From Nitrospira sp. CG24E (GTDB lineage Bacteria; Nitrospirota; Nitrospiria; Nitrospirales; Nitrospiraceae): DNA of 56,279 nucleotides. The notes under the pieces are model-generated. The model was not told the DNA's origin. It saw nothing but the letters and a program-made list of their open reading frames with translations, and did not search any database. The DNA is taken from contig NEWP02000030.1 of NCBI GenBank assembly GCA_002869895.2, forward strand, positions 7,759-64,037, given 5' to 3'. Below are positions 17,836 to 24,825 of the stretch, one piece after another; position 1 is the first letter of the stretch; every line of letters starts with the position of its first letter. The translations under genes and the position numbers were made by a program.

Positions 17836-19035
17836 GTGACATCCAAACCACCGATCCACTATGTCACCGATCGTTCTGCGCTTGAATCTCTGTGCCGCAC
17901 GTTGCGACAGAGTCCACGATTGGCGCTGGATACAGAATTTGTGGGAGAAGACACCTTTGTTCCACGACTCGAACTGATCCAAGTCGCTACGGCCGACACT
18001 GCCGCCGTCATTGATTTTCCAGCCGTACAAGCCGGCGGATCGCTCGACGTGTTCTGGGAGTTGATCTGCGATGCCAAGATTGAAAAAGTTGTCCATGCCG
18101 GACGGCAGGATCTCGACCTTTTTTCCACTCATGCAGGGCAAATCCCAAAACCATTTTTCGATACCCAGATCGCTGCCGCCATGGTCGGGTATGGGGCGCA
18201 AGTCGCCTATGCGAACTTGGTCCAGCGACTCCACGGCACGAAGCTGGCGAAAGCCCATACCTTTACGAACTGGAGTGCGCGCCCCCTCTCGGATGATCAA
18301 ATTGCCTATGCCTTGGAAGATGTCGAATTCCTCCTGTCAATCCATACACATTTGCACGATCGCCTGAACAGACTCGGCCGCTCGGAATGGGTCAGTGAGG
18401 AATTTGCACGACTTGAAGCAGCTGTGGGAGAAAAAAGTCGAGAGCCGCAGGAGCGCTACCAAAGAATTCGCGGCTGGGAAACCCTGAAGCCCAAAGGGGC
18501 TGCCGTGCTTCGCGAATTGGCTGCCTGGAGAGAGACCGAAGCTCGACGCCGGAATGTGCCTCGCGGGCGCGTCATGCGCGACGAGGTGCTGCTCCAACTC
18601 GCACGCCATCCGCCGAAATCGATCAATGATCTCCGTGGTCTACGCGGGGTCCATTCTTCAGAGATCGATCGGCATGGCGCACAACTTCTGGTTTGTATTG
18701 CCTCAGCATTGGCTCTTCCATCTTCGGCATGGCCGGAGGTCCCGAGCGAGCGGAAGCCGGATCCTGAGTCGACCGGTATCGTGGAACTCCTCCAGGCTGT
18801 GTTGAAAGCCCGGGCAGCAGAGGAAGGGATTGCCTCCACCATGATCGCCACCAGCGCCGATTTACAAACACTCGTAGAAAACAAACTGAATAGAGCGGCC
18901 CTCGATGTGCCCATCCTCCGCGGCTGGCGACGACAATTGGCCGGAAATCTAATGCTACAAGTGCTAGATGGAGCGGTCACCATCAGTGTCGATCGAACTT
19001 CCGGCGCCCTCCGAATGGTTCGGGACGGGTCTTAA
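17836..19035 (+). CDS. rnd: Ribonuclease D
   Basis: A 3'-5' exoribonuclease trimming tRNA and other RNA 3' ends. The DEDD exonuclease motifs are visible: LALDTEFVGED (Exo I), VHAGRQDLDLF (Exo II) and YALEDVEFLLSIH (Exo III, Tyr type). The C-terminal half carries the HRDC region (ERYQRIRGWETLKPKG, then VLRELAAWRETEARRRNVP). The length (399 aa) fits RNase D. GTG 17836 is chosen: it lies just behind the J-domain stop and starts right before the conserved PIHYVTDRSALESLC. The alternative ATG 17779 would overlap the upstream gene by 50 bases. Confidence 0.92.
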   Translation: MTSKPPIHYVTDRSALESLCRTLRQSPRLALDTEFVGEDTFVPRLELIQVATADTAAVIDFPAVQAGGSLDVFWELICDAKIEKVVHAGRQDLDLFSTHAGQIPKPFFDTQIAAAMVGYGAQVAYANLVQRLHGTKLAKAHTFTNWSARPLSDDQIAYALEDVEFLLSIHTHLHDRLNRLGRSEWVSEEFARLEAAVGEKSREPQERYQRIRGWETLKPKGAAVLRELAAWRETEARRRNVPRGRVMRDEVLLQLARHPPKSINDLRGLRGVHSSEIDRHGAQLLVCIASALALPSSAWPEVPSERKPDPESTGIVELLQAVLKARAAEEGIASTMIATSADLQTLVENKLNRAALDVPILRGWRRQLAGNLMLQVLDGAVTISVDRTSGALRMVRDGS

Positions 19036-19040
19036 GAATG

Positions 19041-19114
19041 TTCGTTCGGTTCATTTGGTTTGTTTAGTTGCTCTGGTTTGAAGCACAGAAGAAACCAAAT
19101 AAACTAAACAAACC
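19041..19114. repeat. Composite inverted repeat A3 (TTTGGTTTG family)
   Basis: GGTTTGTTTAGTT at 19057-19069 is perfectly complementary to 19102-19114. The centre reads GGTTTGAAGCACAGAAGAAACC, nearly the same as the A5 centre. It starts five bases after the rnd stop codon. Confidence 0.9.
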
Positions 19115-19333
19115 AGCTGCATTTCCTTTCCCACAACAATCCCCGGAGACTGTTCAAAAACGCCCTCGTCTCACCCCCCCCTTCACGGCTTCCCGACAGC
19201 CTGATCGGAAAGAGCCAAATTTCGCCCTGGAAAGCCACGGTTTTTCAGTAATGTTGCCGTATCATCTTCTACAGACTCCCTTCCTAGCTAGATACCCGCT
19301 AGGTACGGATCTGGCACCAACCGAACAGACTCC

Positions 19334-19445
19334 GGTTGGTCTATCTGGTCTCTCTCGTCTGTTGGGTTCCTCTGATCCGGCGAACGAATTAACCCTGAGA
19401 GACCAGAAAAACCAGATAGACAAGACAGACCAAGCAAGACCAACA
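19334..19445. repeat. Composite inverted repeat A3b (GGTCTATCTGGT variant) touching a start codon
   Basis: GTCTATCTGGT at 19339-19349 is perfectly complementary to 19411-19421; TCTGGTCTCT also pairs with AGAGACCAGA. The right arm (ACAAGACAGACCAAGCAAGACC) runs directly into the ATG of the GGDEF gene, leaving no Shine-Dalgarno. Between A3 and A3b (19115-19333) there is no convincing gene, only a frame linked to the downstream ORF with no codon-like character. Confidence 0.8.
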
Positions 19446-20753
19446 ATGATCAGCCTGCTGTCGAAACCTATCGTCGCTGTTCTCTTCCCCGGAGGGTTGA
19501 TTTTCCTCGTGGCGATTGGATTTTTGCGCCCCCAGGGGTTCCCAATGTGGCTGCAGCAACCGATTGCAGCTCTGCCTTATATTGTTCTCGCATTTGGGCT
19601 CATCTTCGGTTGGTACTTTGCCAGCAGCCGTATGATTCTCTCTTTGCTCGTCCTGGCGCTTGCCGATCAAGCGCTGGCCTTGTTTCCCATTGCAGTAGCC
19701 GACCAGGCGTCCTCGAATCAGATCATTGTCGCGGCGAGCGCTTTTCTTGTCCCTCTCAATCTGTTGGCCTTTTCTATTTTCAAAGAAGATTCTCTCTCCA
19801 CGATTCGTGGGGTGACACGCGTCGTACTCGTCTTGGTCCAACCCTTTCTGCTGCTCTGGCTCTGCCTTCCTGACCAGAGTGACCTGGCTTCCTCCTTCAC
19901 AAGGGAGTACCTTCCCTTCCGGTACACAGATTGGACGCCGATTCCACAGCCGGCGCTGCTTGCCTTTATCACGGCGTTATCACTGCACTTCGCACGATTC
20001 GCCCTTCACCGAGACCCCCTGGAGGGAGGGGCAATCTGGGCGTTGGCCGCCGTATTCGTGGCCTACCACACAACCAGCTATGGCTGGCATCCAACACATT
20101 TTTTCATGGCTGCCGGACTCATTCTCTTCGTCACCTCGCTGCAATCGTTCTATCAACGAACCTACCGCGACGAACTGACGGGCCTTCCCGGTCGTTTGGC
20201 CTATGACGAAGCGATCGGGCAGCTTGGAAAACGATTTGCGATTGCCATCATCGGCATCGATCAGCTGACTCAATATGCCAATATTCACGGTAAAAGTGTC
20301 AGCGAACAGATTCTGAAACTGATTGCGCCAAGAGTGCAGGCCGCTTGTTCTGATGGTCAGATTTTTCGCACGACTGGAGAGGAGCTCACCCTGCTGTTTC
20401 CTGGAAAGTCGACGACAGAAACCGTGAGTGTGCTGGAGACGGTTCGGAAAACCATCGACGCCAACAGCTTGTTTCTTCGAGGAAGAGATCGAGTGTGGGA
20501 ATCGAGAAGAGGGATGAAAAAAGCCGGTTCACGCGATCGGGAACTTCCGGTCACCCTCAGTATCGGCGTGGCAGAAAAACTGGGCGATAGTGCAACATTG
20601 AGTTCGGTAATTAAGTCTGCTTATCAGGCCCTCTATGAAGCCAAGGGGAACGGAGGAAATGTCGTGAAGCGCGGGGCCGGAGCACGCGTGCCCGTGCGAC
20701 GATCTCACACCGAGTCAGGAAAGATTGTCGCGAGTGGGGAATATGGAACCTAG
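19446..20753 (+). CDS. Membrane protein with degenerate GGDEF domain
   Basis: The 435-residue protein has about seven or eight hydrophobic helices in residues 8-232 and a C-terminal GGDEF-type domain from about 240. The domain start DELTGLPGR (242-250) is canonical, but the active-site motif reads TGEEL at 310-314 instead of GG[DE]EF, so the first Gly and the final aromatic are changed. The later SIGVA motif is present. It may be a catalytically weak cyclase or a c-di-GMP/GTP-binding sensor. ATG 19446 is chosen because everything upstream is repeat sequence. It lies between repeats A3b and A4 and is convergent with the ArsC-like gene. Confidence 0.82.
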   Translation: MISLLSKPIVAVLFPGGLIFLVAIGFLRPQGFPMWLQQPIAALPYIVLAFGLIFGWYFASSRMILSLLVLALADQALALFPIAVADQASSNQIIVAASAFLVPLNLLAFSIFKEDSLSTIRGVTRVVLVLVQPFLLLWLCLPDQSDLASSFTREYLPFRYTDWTPIPQPALLAFITALSLHFARFALHRDPLEGGAIWALAAVFVAYHTTSYGWHPTHFFMAAGLILFVTSLQSFYQRTYRDELTGLPGRLAYDEAIGQLGKRFAIAIIGIDQLTQYANIHGKSVSEQILKLIAPRVQAACSDGQIFRTTGEELTLLFPGKSTTETVSVLETVRKTIDANSLFLRGRDRVWESRRGMKKAGSRDRELPVTLSIGVAEKLGDSATLSSVIKSAYQALYEAKGNGGNVVKRGAGARVPVRRSHTESGKIVASGEYGT

Positions 20754-20756
20754 ACG

Positions 20757-20842
20757 GTTCGTTTGGTTTCTTTGGTTCATTTGGTTTCTCTCGTGCTTCG
20801 AACCAAACAAACTAAACAAACCAAATGAACGAGACAGACCCG
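20757..20842. repeat. Composite inverted repeat A4 (TTTGGTTTG family), convergent gene pair
   Basis: GTTCATTTGGTTT at 20775-20787 is perfectly complementary to 20818-20830. The centre TCTCTCGTGCTTCGAACC is the reverse complement of the A3/A5 centre, so this element lies in the opposite orientation. It occupies the gap between two convergent stop codons. Confidence 0.92.
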
Positions 20843-20858
20843 CTTATAAACCCTGAAG

Positions 20859-21209
20859 CTAGAGCAGTCCTTTCACAGACTCCGCCGGTCTTGCCAAGAT
20901 CACCTTCTCGCCCTTTTCGACAATCGGACGCTGAATGAGATCAGGGTGGGCGATCAACAGATCGAGCCATTCATCATCCGAAAGATTTTTTTTCGCTAAG
21001 CCGAGGTCCTTATAGACATCTTCTTTTGTCCTGACGATATCCACCGGCGAGAGCCCGGCTTTCTTCAAAAGGTTCTTGAGTTGGGCCTTTGTGAAAGGCG
21101 TCTCATAGTAGTTGATAGCCTTAAAAGGCTTGCCGTGTTCTTTGAGCAGTTGCACAGCCTGACGGCAGGTGCTGCAGGTCGGTTTCTGATAAATCGTTAC
21201 TTCAGCCAT
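20859..21209 (-). CDS. ArsC/Spx-family thioredoxin-fold protein
   Basis: The 116-residue protein (start MAEVTIYQKPTCSTCRQAVQ) has the thioredoxin-fold redox motif C11-S-T-C14 and the ArsC/Spx-family ending (HPDLIQRPIVEKGEKVILARP). Arsenate reductases of this family usually have CX5R after the active Cys; here CSTC looks more like YffB/Spx-type proteins, and no arsenic genes are nearby. Function could be disulfide or arsenate reduction; not decided. The start at 21209 is supported by AAGGAG nine bases upstream on the minus strand. Confidence 0.85.
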   Translation of the reverse strand: MAEVTIYQKPTCSTCRQAVQLLKEHGKPFKAINYYETPFTKAQLKNLLKKAGLSPVDIVRTKEDVYKDLGLAKKNLSDDEWLDLLIAHPDLIQRPIVEKGEKVILARPAESVKGLL

Positions 21210-21225
21210 GTCAAACTCCTTTGTT

Positions 21226-21322
21226 CTAGGAACCTGTCCGAGTATTGCCATTCTGCTGCGGCAAAGGATCTGCCGGCATCTCCTTCGCCTCGCAACGAAA
21301 GATTACTCGGACAGGCTCCTAG
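21226..21322. repeat. REP-like palindrome R4 (CTGTCCGAGTA family)
   Basis: CTAGGAACCTGTCCGAGTA at 21226-21244 is nearly complementary to TACTCGGACAGGCTCCTAG at 21304-21322 (one mismatch). The centre is GC-rich. It lies in the leader between the ArsC-like gene and the zinc-ribbon gene, which are divergent. Confidence 0.85.
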
Positions 21323-21423
21323 CCCCGGTTATTCATGAATAGTTCAGTCGGCGGCGTGCCTGCCTTGACGCCATTTTTACCCATGTGATAGAGGAACTCA
21401 TCTCATCCACTCAAGAGCGCCTC

Positions 21424-21801
21424 ATGCCAACGCCAATTTTCGGAACCAGTTCTACGGGTCAATTCTCTTGCACCACGGACACCCAGCATACCCTACGAGA
21501 CCTCCGCACCAAGCGCAAGGGCCAACCGGTCTTTGTACTAGGGCATGTCTTGGCCAGAAAAGGGCAAGAAGGAACCTTCGAGGTGTTCAACGATCGTTTA
21601 GCCATCGTCAAATTTTCGGACGGTGGTGGGATCGGGTACGATCCATTGGAGCTGCTCTTGCCCACGGATATCGACGATAAGGGAATTGCCTACTTCGAAA
21701 TTCGCCCATGCACACAGTGCGAACAGCTCTTCCCCTTGACCTCTGAAGAATGTGAGGCGACAGAGGAGCCCGCCGCGTGTCCGGAATGCCGGCATGCGTA
21801 A
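21424..21801 (+). CDS. Small zinc-ribbon protein, unknown function
   Basis: The product (125 aa from ATG 21424; 138 aa from GTG 21385) is not recognised as a named family. The middle part is beta-rich (PVFVLGHVLARKGQEGTFEV), and the C-terminus has two Cys pairs, CTQC and CPEC, spaced by about 23 residues, which should bind a metal ion. No signal peptide or membrane segment is seen. Neither start has a clear ribosome site. The stop codon lies inside the left arm of a terminator-like hairpin. Codon use is in line with its neighbours. Confidence 0.65.
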   Translation: MPTPIFGTSSTGQFSCTTDTQHTLRDLRTKRKGQPVFVLGHVLARKGQEGTFEVFNDRLAIVKFSDGGGIGYDPLELLLPTDIDDKGIAYFEIRPCTQCEQLFPLTSEECEATEEPAACPECRHA

Positions 21802-21826
21802 CAAGCGCTTATCGTGCTTGTTACGC
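21796..21826 (+). terminator. Hairpin overlapping the zinc-ribbon stop codon
   Basis: GCGTAACAAGC (21796-21806) and GCTTGTTACGC (21816-21826) form a perfect 11-bp stem with a 9-base loop, including the TAA stop codon. TCGTTTATTTGG follows, giving a T-rich tail. Repeat A5 begins right behind it. Confidence 0.55.
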
Positions 21827-21828
21827 TC

Positions 21829-21927
21829 GTTTATTTGGTTTGTCGCGTTTGTTTAGTTGATTTGGTTCGAAGCACGAAAGAAGCCAAACGAATCAGCTAA
21901 CCAAACAAACCAAATAAACCAGATCAA
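21829..21927. repeat. Composite inverted repeat A5 (TTTGGTTTG family), convergent gene pair
   Basis: GTTTATTTGGTTTGT at 21829-21843 is perfectly complementary to 21905-21919. The centre is GGTTCGAAGCACGAAAGAAG, matching A3 and the reverse complement of A4. It lies between the stop codons of two convergent genes. Confidence 0.93.
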
Positions 21928-21937
21928 CCGCCGCCTG

Positions 21938-22327
21938 CTAGTCCACCAGCGGCGCGACTTCAATCGCTTTTTTGATCAGACAGTCACCGGCAAAGGTCTG
22001 CAGAGACATCGGCAACATGCTGGCGTCGATCACGTGTACCGTGACAACCTGAAATCCGTCGGCAACTTTATAGCCATGAAGCTTCATCGCATGGCAGATT
22101 TCGAGTTTTTTCCATATTAGATTATTCAGAATCGTCTCCGACGCGATGAGTTTCATGTCCGACACAGCGTCATTGACCGAGACCTTGGCTGCTATCCTTG
22201 CTTTATCTTTTGGCGTCTCGCTCACGACGGCAAAAGCAAGAGTCTCGCCGTCAGCCTGAACCGTAGAGACTATCCCCATCGCCAGCAGGGCGAACAGCAT
22301 TAGGAGGAGGGACAGACGCGACGCCAA
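21938..22327 (-). CDS. Small secreted protein, unknown function
   Basis: The 129-residue product has a signal peptide (hydrophobic residues 5-22, cleavage after STVQA) and a mature domain of about 104 residues with a single-domain alpha/beta look (KLEICHAMKLHGYKVADGF). Two Cys residues are present in the mature part and could form a disulfide. No family is recognised. The TTG start is supported by AGGAGGT six bases upstream on the minus strand. It is convergent with the zinc-ribbon gene and divergent from citrate synthase. Confidence 0.7.
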   Translation of the reverse strand: MASRLSLLLMLFALLAMGIVSTVQADGETLAFAVVSETPKDKARIAAKVSVNDAVSDMKLIASETILNNLIWKKLEICHAMKLHGYKVADGFQVVTVHVIDASMLPMSLQTFAGDCLIKKAIEVAPLVD

Positions 22328-22351
22328 CGCTTACCTCCTCTGCGAAACAAA

Positions 22352-22442
22352 TTGTTGCTCTGGTTTCTTTGGTTTGTCTTGTTTGGTTGGTTGAGCAAGG
22401 CCAAACTGATGAACGAAATGAACCACACAAACCAGATCAACC
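22352..22442. repeat. Composite inverted repeat A6 (TTTGGTTTG family, weaker)
   Basis: The left arm TGCTCTGGTTTCTTTGGTTT (22356-22375) and the right arm ending AAACCAGATCAACC (22429-22442) are complementary only in short blocks. It begins about 25 bases upstream of the secreted-protein start, so here the G/T-rich arm reads as an A/C-rich leader on the minus strand. Confidence 0.75.
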
Positions 22443-22525
22443 GGACAAACCCTTCCCGCCTGTCGCACGCGGTATGTTACTGAGTATGCCAACCGATAGG
22501 AGCCATTTCAAGATCCTGCCATCCC

Positions 22526-22636
22526 GTTTTGTTCATTTGGTCTATTTGGTTTGTCCGGTTATTTGGTTGAACCAGACCAACCAGGTCGACGAAACAAACC
22601 AAACAAACTAAATGAACCGAATAAACCAGCTCAACC
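22526..22636. repeat. Composite inverted repeat A7 (TTTGGTTTG family), divergent gene pair
   Basis: The left arm (TTTTGTTCATTTGGTCTATT and GGTTTGTCCGG) pairs with the right arm (AAACAAACCAAACAAAC, AAATGAACCGAATAAACC). Between A6 and A7 (22443-22525) there is 83 bases of ordinary sequence without a gene. The whole 376-base gap thus holds two composite repeats between divergent genes and probably the promoters of both. Confidence 0.82.
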
Positions 22637-22703
22637 GACAGACCGGGCTAGACGCGCAGACCACGCTACATATATGCTAATAGACAGGTGAAGGATACGG
22701 ATC

Positions 22704-23837
22704 ATGCCACATGATTTCATGCCGGGGCTCGCAGGCGTCCCAGCAGCCAAATCCTCGATCAGCGACGTAGATGGAGAGCGGGGCCTGTTGGAATATCGCG
22801 GCATCCGCGTCGAAGAGCTTTGCCAGCGATCGTCTTATCTCGAAACCGCCTATCTGCTCCTCTTTGGACAGCTTCCCACTCAACCACAGCTCATACGGTG
22901 GCAGGAAGATATCGCGCATCACCGGCGCATCAAGTTCAAGATTGTCGACCTATTGAAATGTCTTCCAGAGCATGGACATCCCATGGACGCTTTGCAGGCA
23001 GCAGTCGCCGCCTTGGGCATGTTCTATCCAGGCCGCAATGTGAAGGATATTGAGAACAATTACTGGTCCACCGTCCGTCTCGTCGCCAAACTTCCGACAA
23101 TTGTGGCAGCTTGGGCAAGGCTGCGGCACGGGGATGAGTACATTCCACCACGCGACGATCTCGGGTTTTCAGAGAACTTTCTCTATATGTTGACCGAAAC
23201 GGAGCCGCTTCTCTTATGGGGCGACATTTTCGACGACTGTCTGATTCTCCATGCCGAACACACGATGAATGCCTCAACCTTCACAGGCATGGTCACAGCT
23301 TCAACCTTGGCAGATCCCTATACGGTCGTGGCGTCTTCGATTGGGGCCTTGAAAGGCCCGCTCCATGGAGGGGCCAACGAAGAAGTCGTGCAGATGTTGA
23401 AAGAAATCGGAGAGGCGAGGCGCGCTCGACCCTATATCGAAGACCAGGTCCGTGCAAAAAAGAAGCTGATGGGCTTCGGTCACCGGGTCTACAAAGTCAA
23501 GGATCCCCGTGCAACGATTCTACAGAGTCTATGCGAGCGGCTCTTCAAGGAATGTGGCAGTTCGCCGTTGTATGAGATCGCCTTAGAGGTCGAGTCGGTT
23601 GCAGCAGAGTTCCTGAAGGGGAAGGAGATTTATCCCAACGTCGATTTCTACTCCGGGATCGTCTACGAGAAGATGGCCATCGAGACCGATCTGTTCACCC
23701 CCCTATTTGCGATGGCCCGCGTGTCAGGGTGGCTTGCCCATTGGCTGGAACAGCTCCGGGAGAACAAACTGTTCCGCCCGGATCAGATCTATTCCGGTGA
23801 ACATGGGAGGCAGTATGTGCCGATCGAGCAACGCTAA
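22704..23837 (+). CDS. gltA: Citrate synthase
   Basis: Condenses acetyl-CoA and oxaloacetate to citrate. The 377-residue length fits the short, type I dimeric class shared with 2-methylcitrate synthase. Active-site segments are present: HAEHTMNASTFT, GPLHGGANEEVV (His), GFGHRVYKVKDPRA (His) and VDFYSGIVYEKM (Asp). The sequence alone does not separate citrate from methylcitrate synthase, but no prpB/prpD-like genes are near, so citrate synthase is preferred. AAGGAT precedes ATG 22704. The neighbourhood contains fumarase and malic enzyme genes, though repeats separate them and no operon is evident. Confidence 0.92.
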   Translation: MPHDFMPGLAGVPAAKSSISDVDGERGLLEYRGIRVEELCQRSSYLETAYLLLFGQLPTQPQLIRWQEDIAHHRRIKFKIVDLLKCLPEHGHPMDALQAAVAALGMFYPGRNVKDIENNYWSTVRLVAKLPTIVAAWARLRHGDEYIPPRDDLGFSENFLYMLTETEPLLLWGDIFDDCLILHAEHTMNASTFTGMVTASTLADPYTVVASSIGALKGPLHGGANEEVVQMLKEIGEARRARPYIEDQVRAKKKLMGFGHRVYKVKDPRATILQSLCERLFKECGSSPLYEIALEVESVAAEFLKGKEIYPNVDFYSGIVYEKMAIETDLFTPLFAMARVSGWLAHWLEQLRENKLFRPDQIYSGEHGRQYVPIEQR

Positions 23838-23841
23838 ACAG

Positions 23842-23961
23842 ACTGGTTCATTTGGTTCATTTGGTTTATTCCGTTCATCTAGTTCGTCTTGTCCAACCAA
23901 GTAGACAAGACAAACCAAACAAACCAGATAGACCAGACAGACCAAACAAACAAGACAAACC
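23842..23961. repeat. Composite inverted repeat A8 (TTTGGTTTG/GACAAGAC family)
   Basis: The left arm (23845-23885, GGTTCATTTG units) faces a long right arm (23899-23961, AAACCAAACAAACC, AGACCAGACAGACC units). The centre is a perfect hairpin GTCTTGTC-GACAAGAC. It starts five bases after the citrate synthase stop and lies upstream of the Hsp20 promoter. Confidence 0.88.
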
Positions 23962-23993
23962 ATCCGGCTCTCGCGCTTTGCGCGTGACCCCCC

Positions 23994-24021
23994 TTGACTC
24001 TACGGCAGCCAGAATTATCTA
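23994..24021 (+). promoter_or_regulatory. Putative sigma-70 promoter of the Hsp20 gene
   Basis: TTGACT (23994-23999), 16-base spacer, TATCTA (24016-24021). The -10 is weak. No CIRCE or sigma-32 motif was recognised, so heat control is not shown by the sequence. Confidence 0.35.
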
Positions 24022-24095
24022 CCCTCTCAAGCAGGCAATTCGGCGCGCGCCTGAATAAACAAAAAAGGCATTCAACATTGAGAAGGAGGTCTCAC

Positions 24096-24545
24096 ATGAC
24101 ACTCGTACGATGGGATCCGTTTCGTGAGCTTGAAGACATGTCGGATCGGTTGAATCGGATGTTTAACCGCCCGGCGCTGCCCAAGACGAATGGTAAGGAG
24201 ACGATGGTTGTCGCTGATTGGGTGCCATCCGTCGATGTCACCGAGAGCGAGGGGGAGTACCAGATCAAGGCAGAGATACCTGACGTGAAGAAAGAGGACG
24301 TAAAGGTCACGCTCGAAGACGGCGTCCTGACGATTCAGGGTGAACGGAAGCAGGAGAAGGAAGAGAAGGGCAAGAAGTATCATCGGGTAGAGCGCTCCTA
24401 TGGGAGCTTCATCCGGAGTTTTACCTTGCCCGATCTTGTGGATGAGGAAAAGGTGAAGGCGGAATTCAAGGATGGCGTGCTGAATCTTCAACTGCCCAAG
24501 TCCGAGAAGGCAAAGCCCAAAGCGATCGAAGTGAAGGTCGGCTAA
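24096..24545 (+). CDS. Hsp20/alpha-crystallin small heat-shock protein
   Basis: An ATP-independent holdase that binds unfolding proteins. The 149-residue product starts MTLVRWDPFRELEDMSDRLN, a standard bacterial Hsp20 N-terminus, followed by the alpha-crystallin domain at about 40-135, which contains the conserved FKDGVLNLQLPK (A-x-x-x-n-G-v-L type). The C-terminal tail is short and basic and lacks an obvious I-x-I motif apart from AIEVKV. ATG 24096 is fixed by an ideal ribosome site, AAGGAGGT at 24083-24090. A strong terminator follows, so this is a single-gene transcript. Confidence 0.95.
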   Translation: MTLVRWDPFRELEDMSDRLNRMFNRPALPKTNGKETMVVADWVPSVDVTESEGEYQIKAEIPDVKKEDVKVTLEDGVLTIQGERKQEKEEKGKKYHRVERSYGSFIRSFTLPDLVDEEKVKAEFKDGVLNLQLPKSEKAKPKAIEVKVG

Positions 24546-24571
24546 TCAACGAGCGCCACGTTCGATCTGAA

Positions 24572-24604
24572 AAGAGGCCCGCGGGAGCGGGCCTCTTCCT
24601 TTTG
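24572..24604 (+). terminator. Rho-independent terminator after the Hsp20 gene
   Basis: AAGAGGCCCGC (24572-24582) and GCGGGCCTCTT (24587-24597) form a perfect 11-bp stem with a GGGA loop, followed by CCTTTT. Confidence 0.88.
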
Positions 24605-24627
24605 ACCACCACACATTATTGTCAGTC

Positions 24628-24745
24628 ATTCGAAGGCTGAAGGTCGGAAAACTCAGAATTCAGAATTCAGGACTCAGAGCAATCGCTAGCCTCGCATTTC
24701 TCCTTCGAATAACGAGATACGCTTCACGATTCACGCTTCACAGAC
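24628..24745. repeat. Mixed low-complexity repeat E1 (TCAGAATTCAG and TTCACGATTCACG words)
   Basis: ATTCGAAGG at 24628-24636 is complementary to 24702-24710 and encloses ACTCAGAATTCAGAATTCAG. An array GCTTCACGATTCACGCTTCAC follows at 24721-24741, the complement of the GTGAAACGTGAGGCGTGAAACG array inside R6. It looks like the remains of a further composite-repeat family. Apart from this, the 280-base gap before fumC holds no gene. Confidence 0.6.
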
Positions 24746-24825
24746 ACCTACCCTTGTGCAATCAGGTGGCCTGAGTTTATCATGACGCCCGCAACGAGTG
24801 AGAACCCATACCATGGAGTGAGCGC

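Noticed and set aside
23842-23961. CRISPR-like array
   Set aside because: The units are 5-7 bases, degenerate and continuous, without constant repeats separated by unique spacers, and no cas genes are present.
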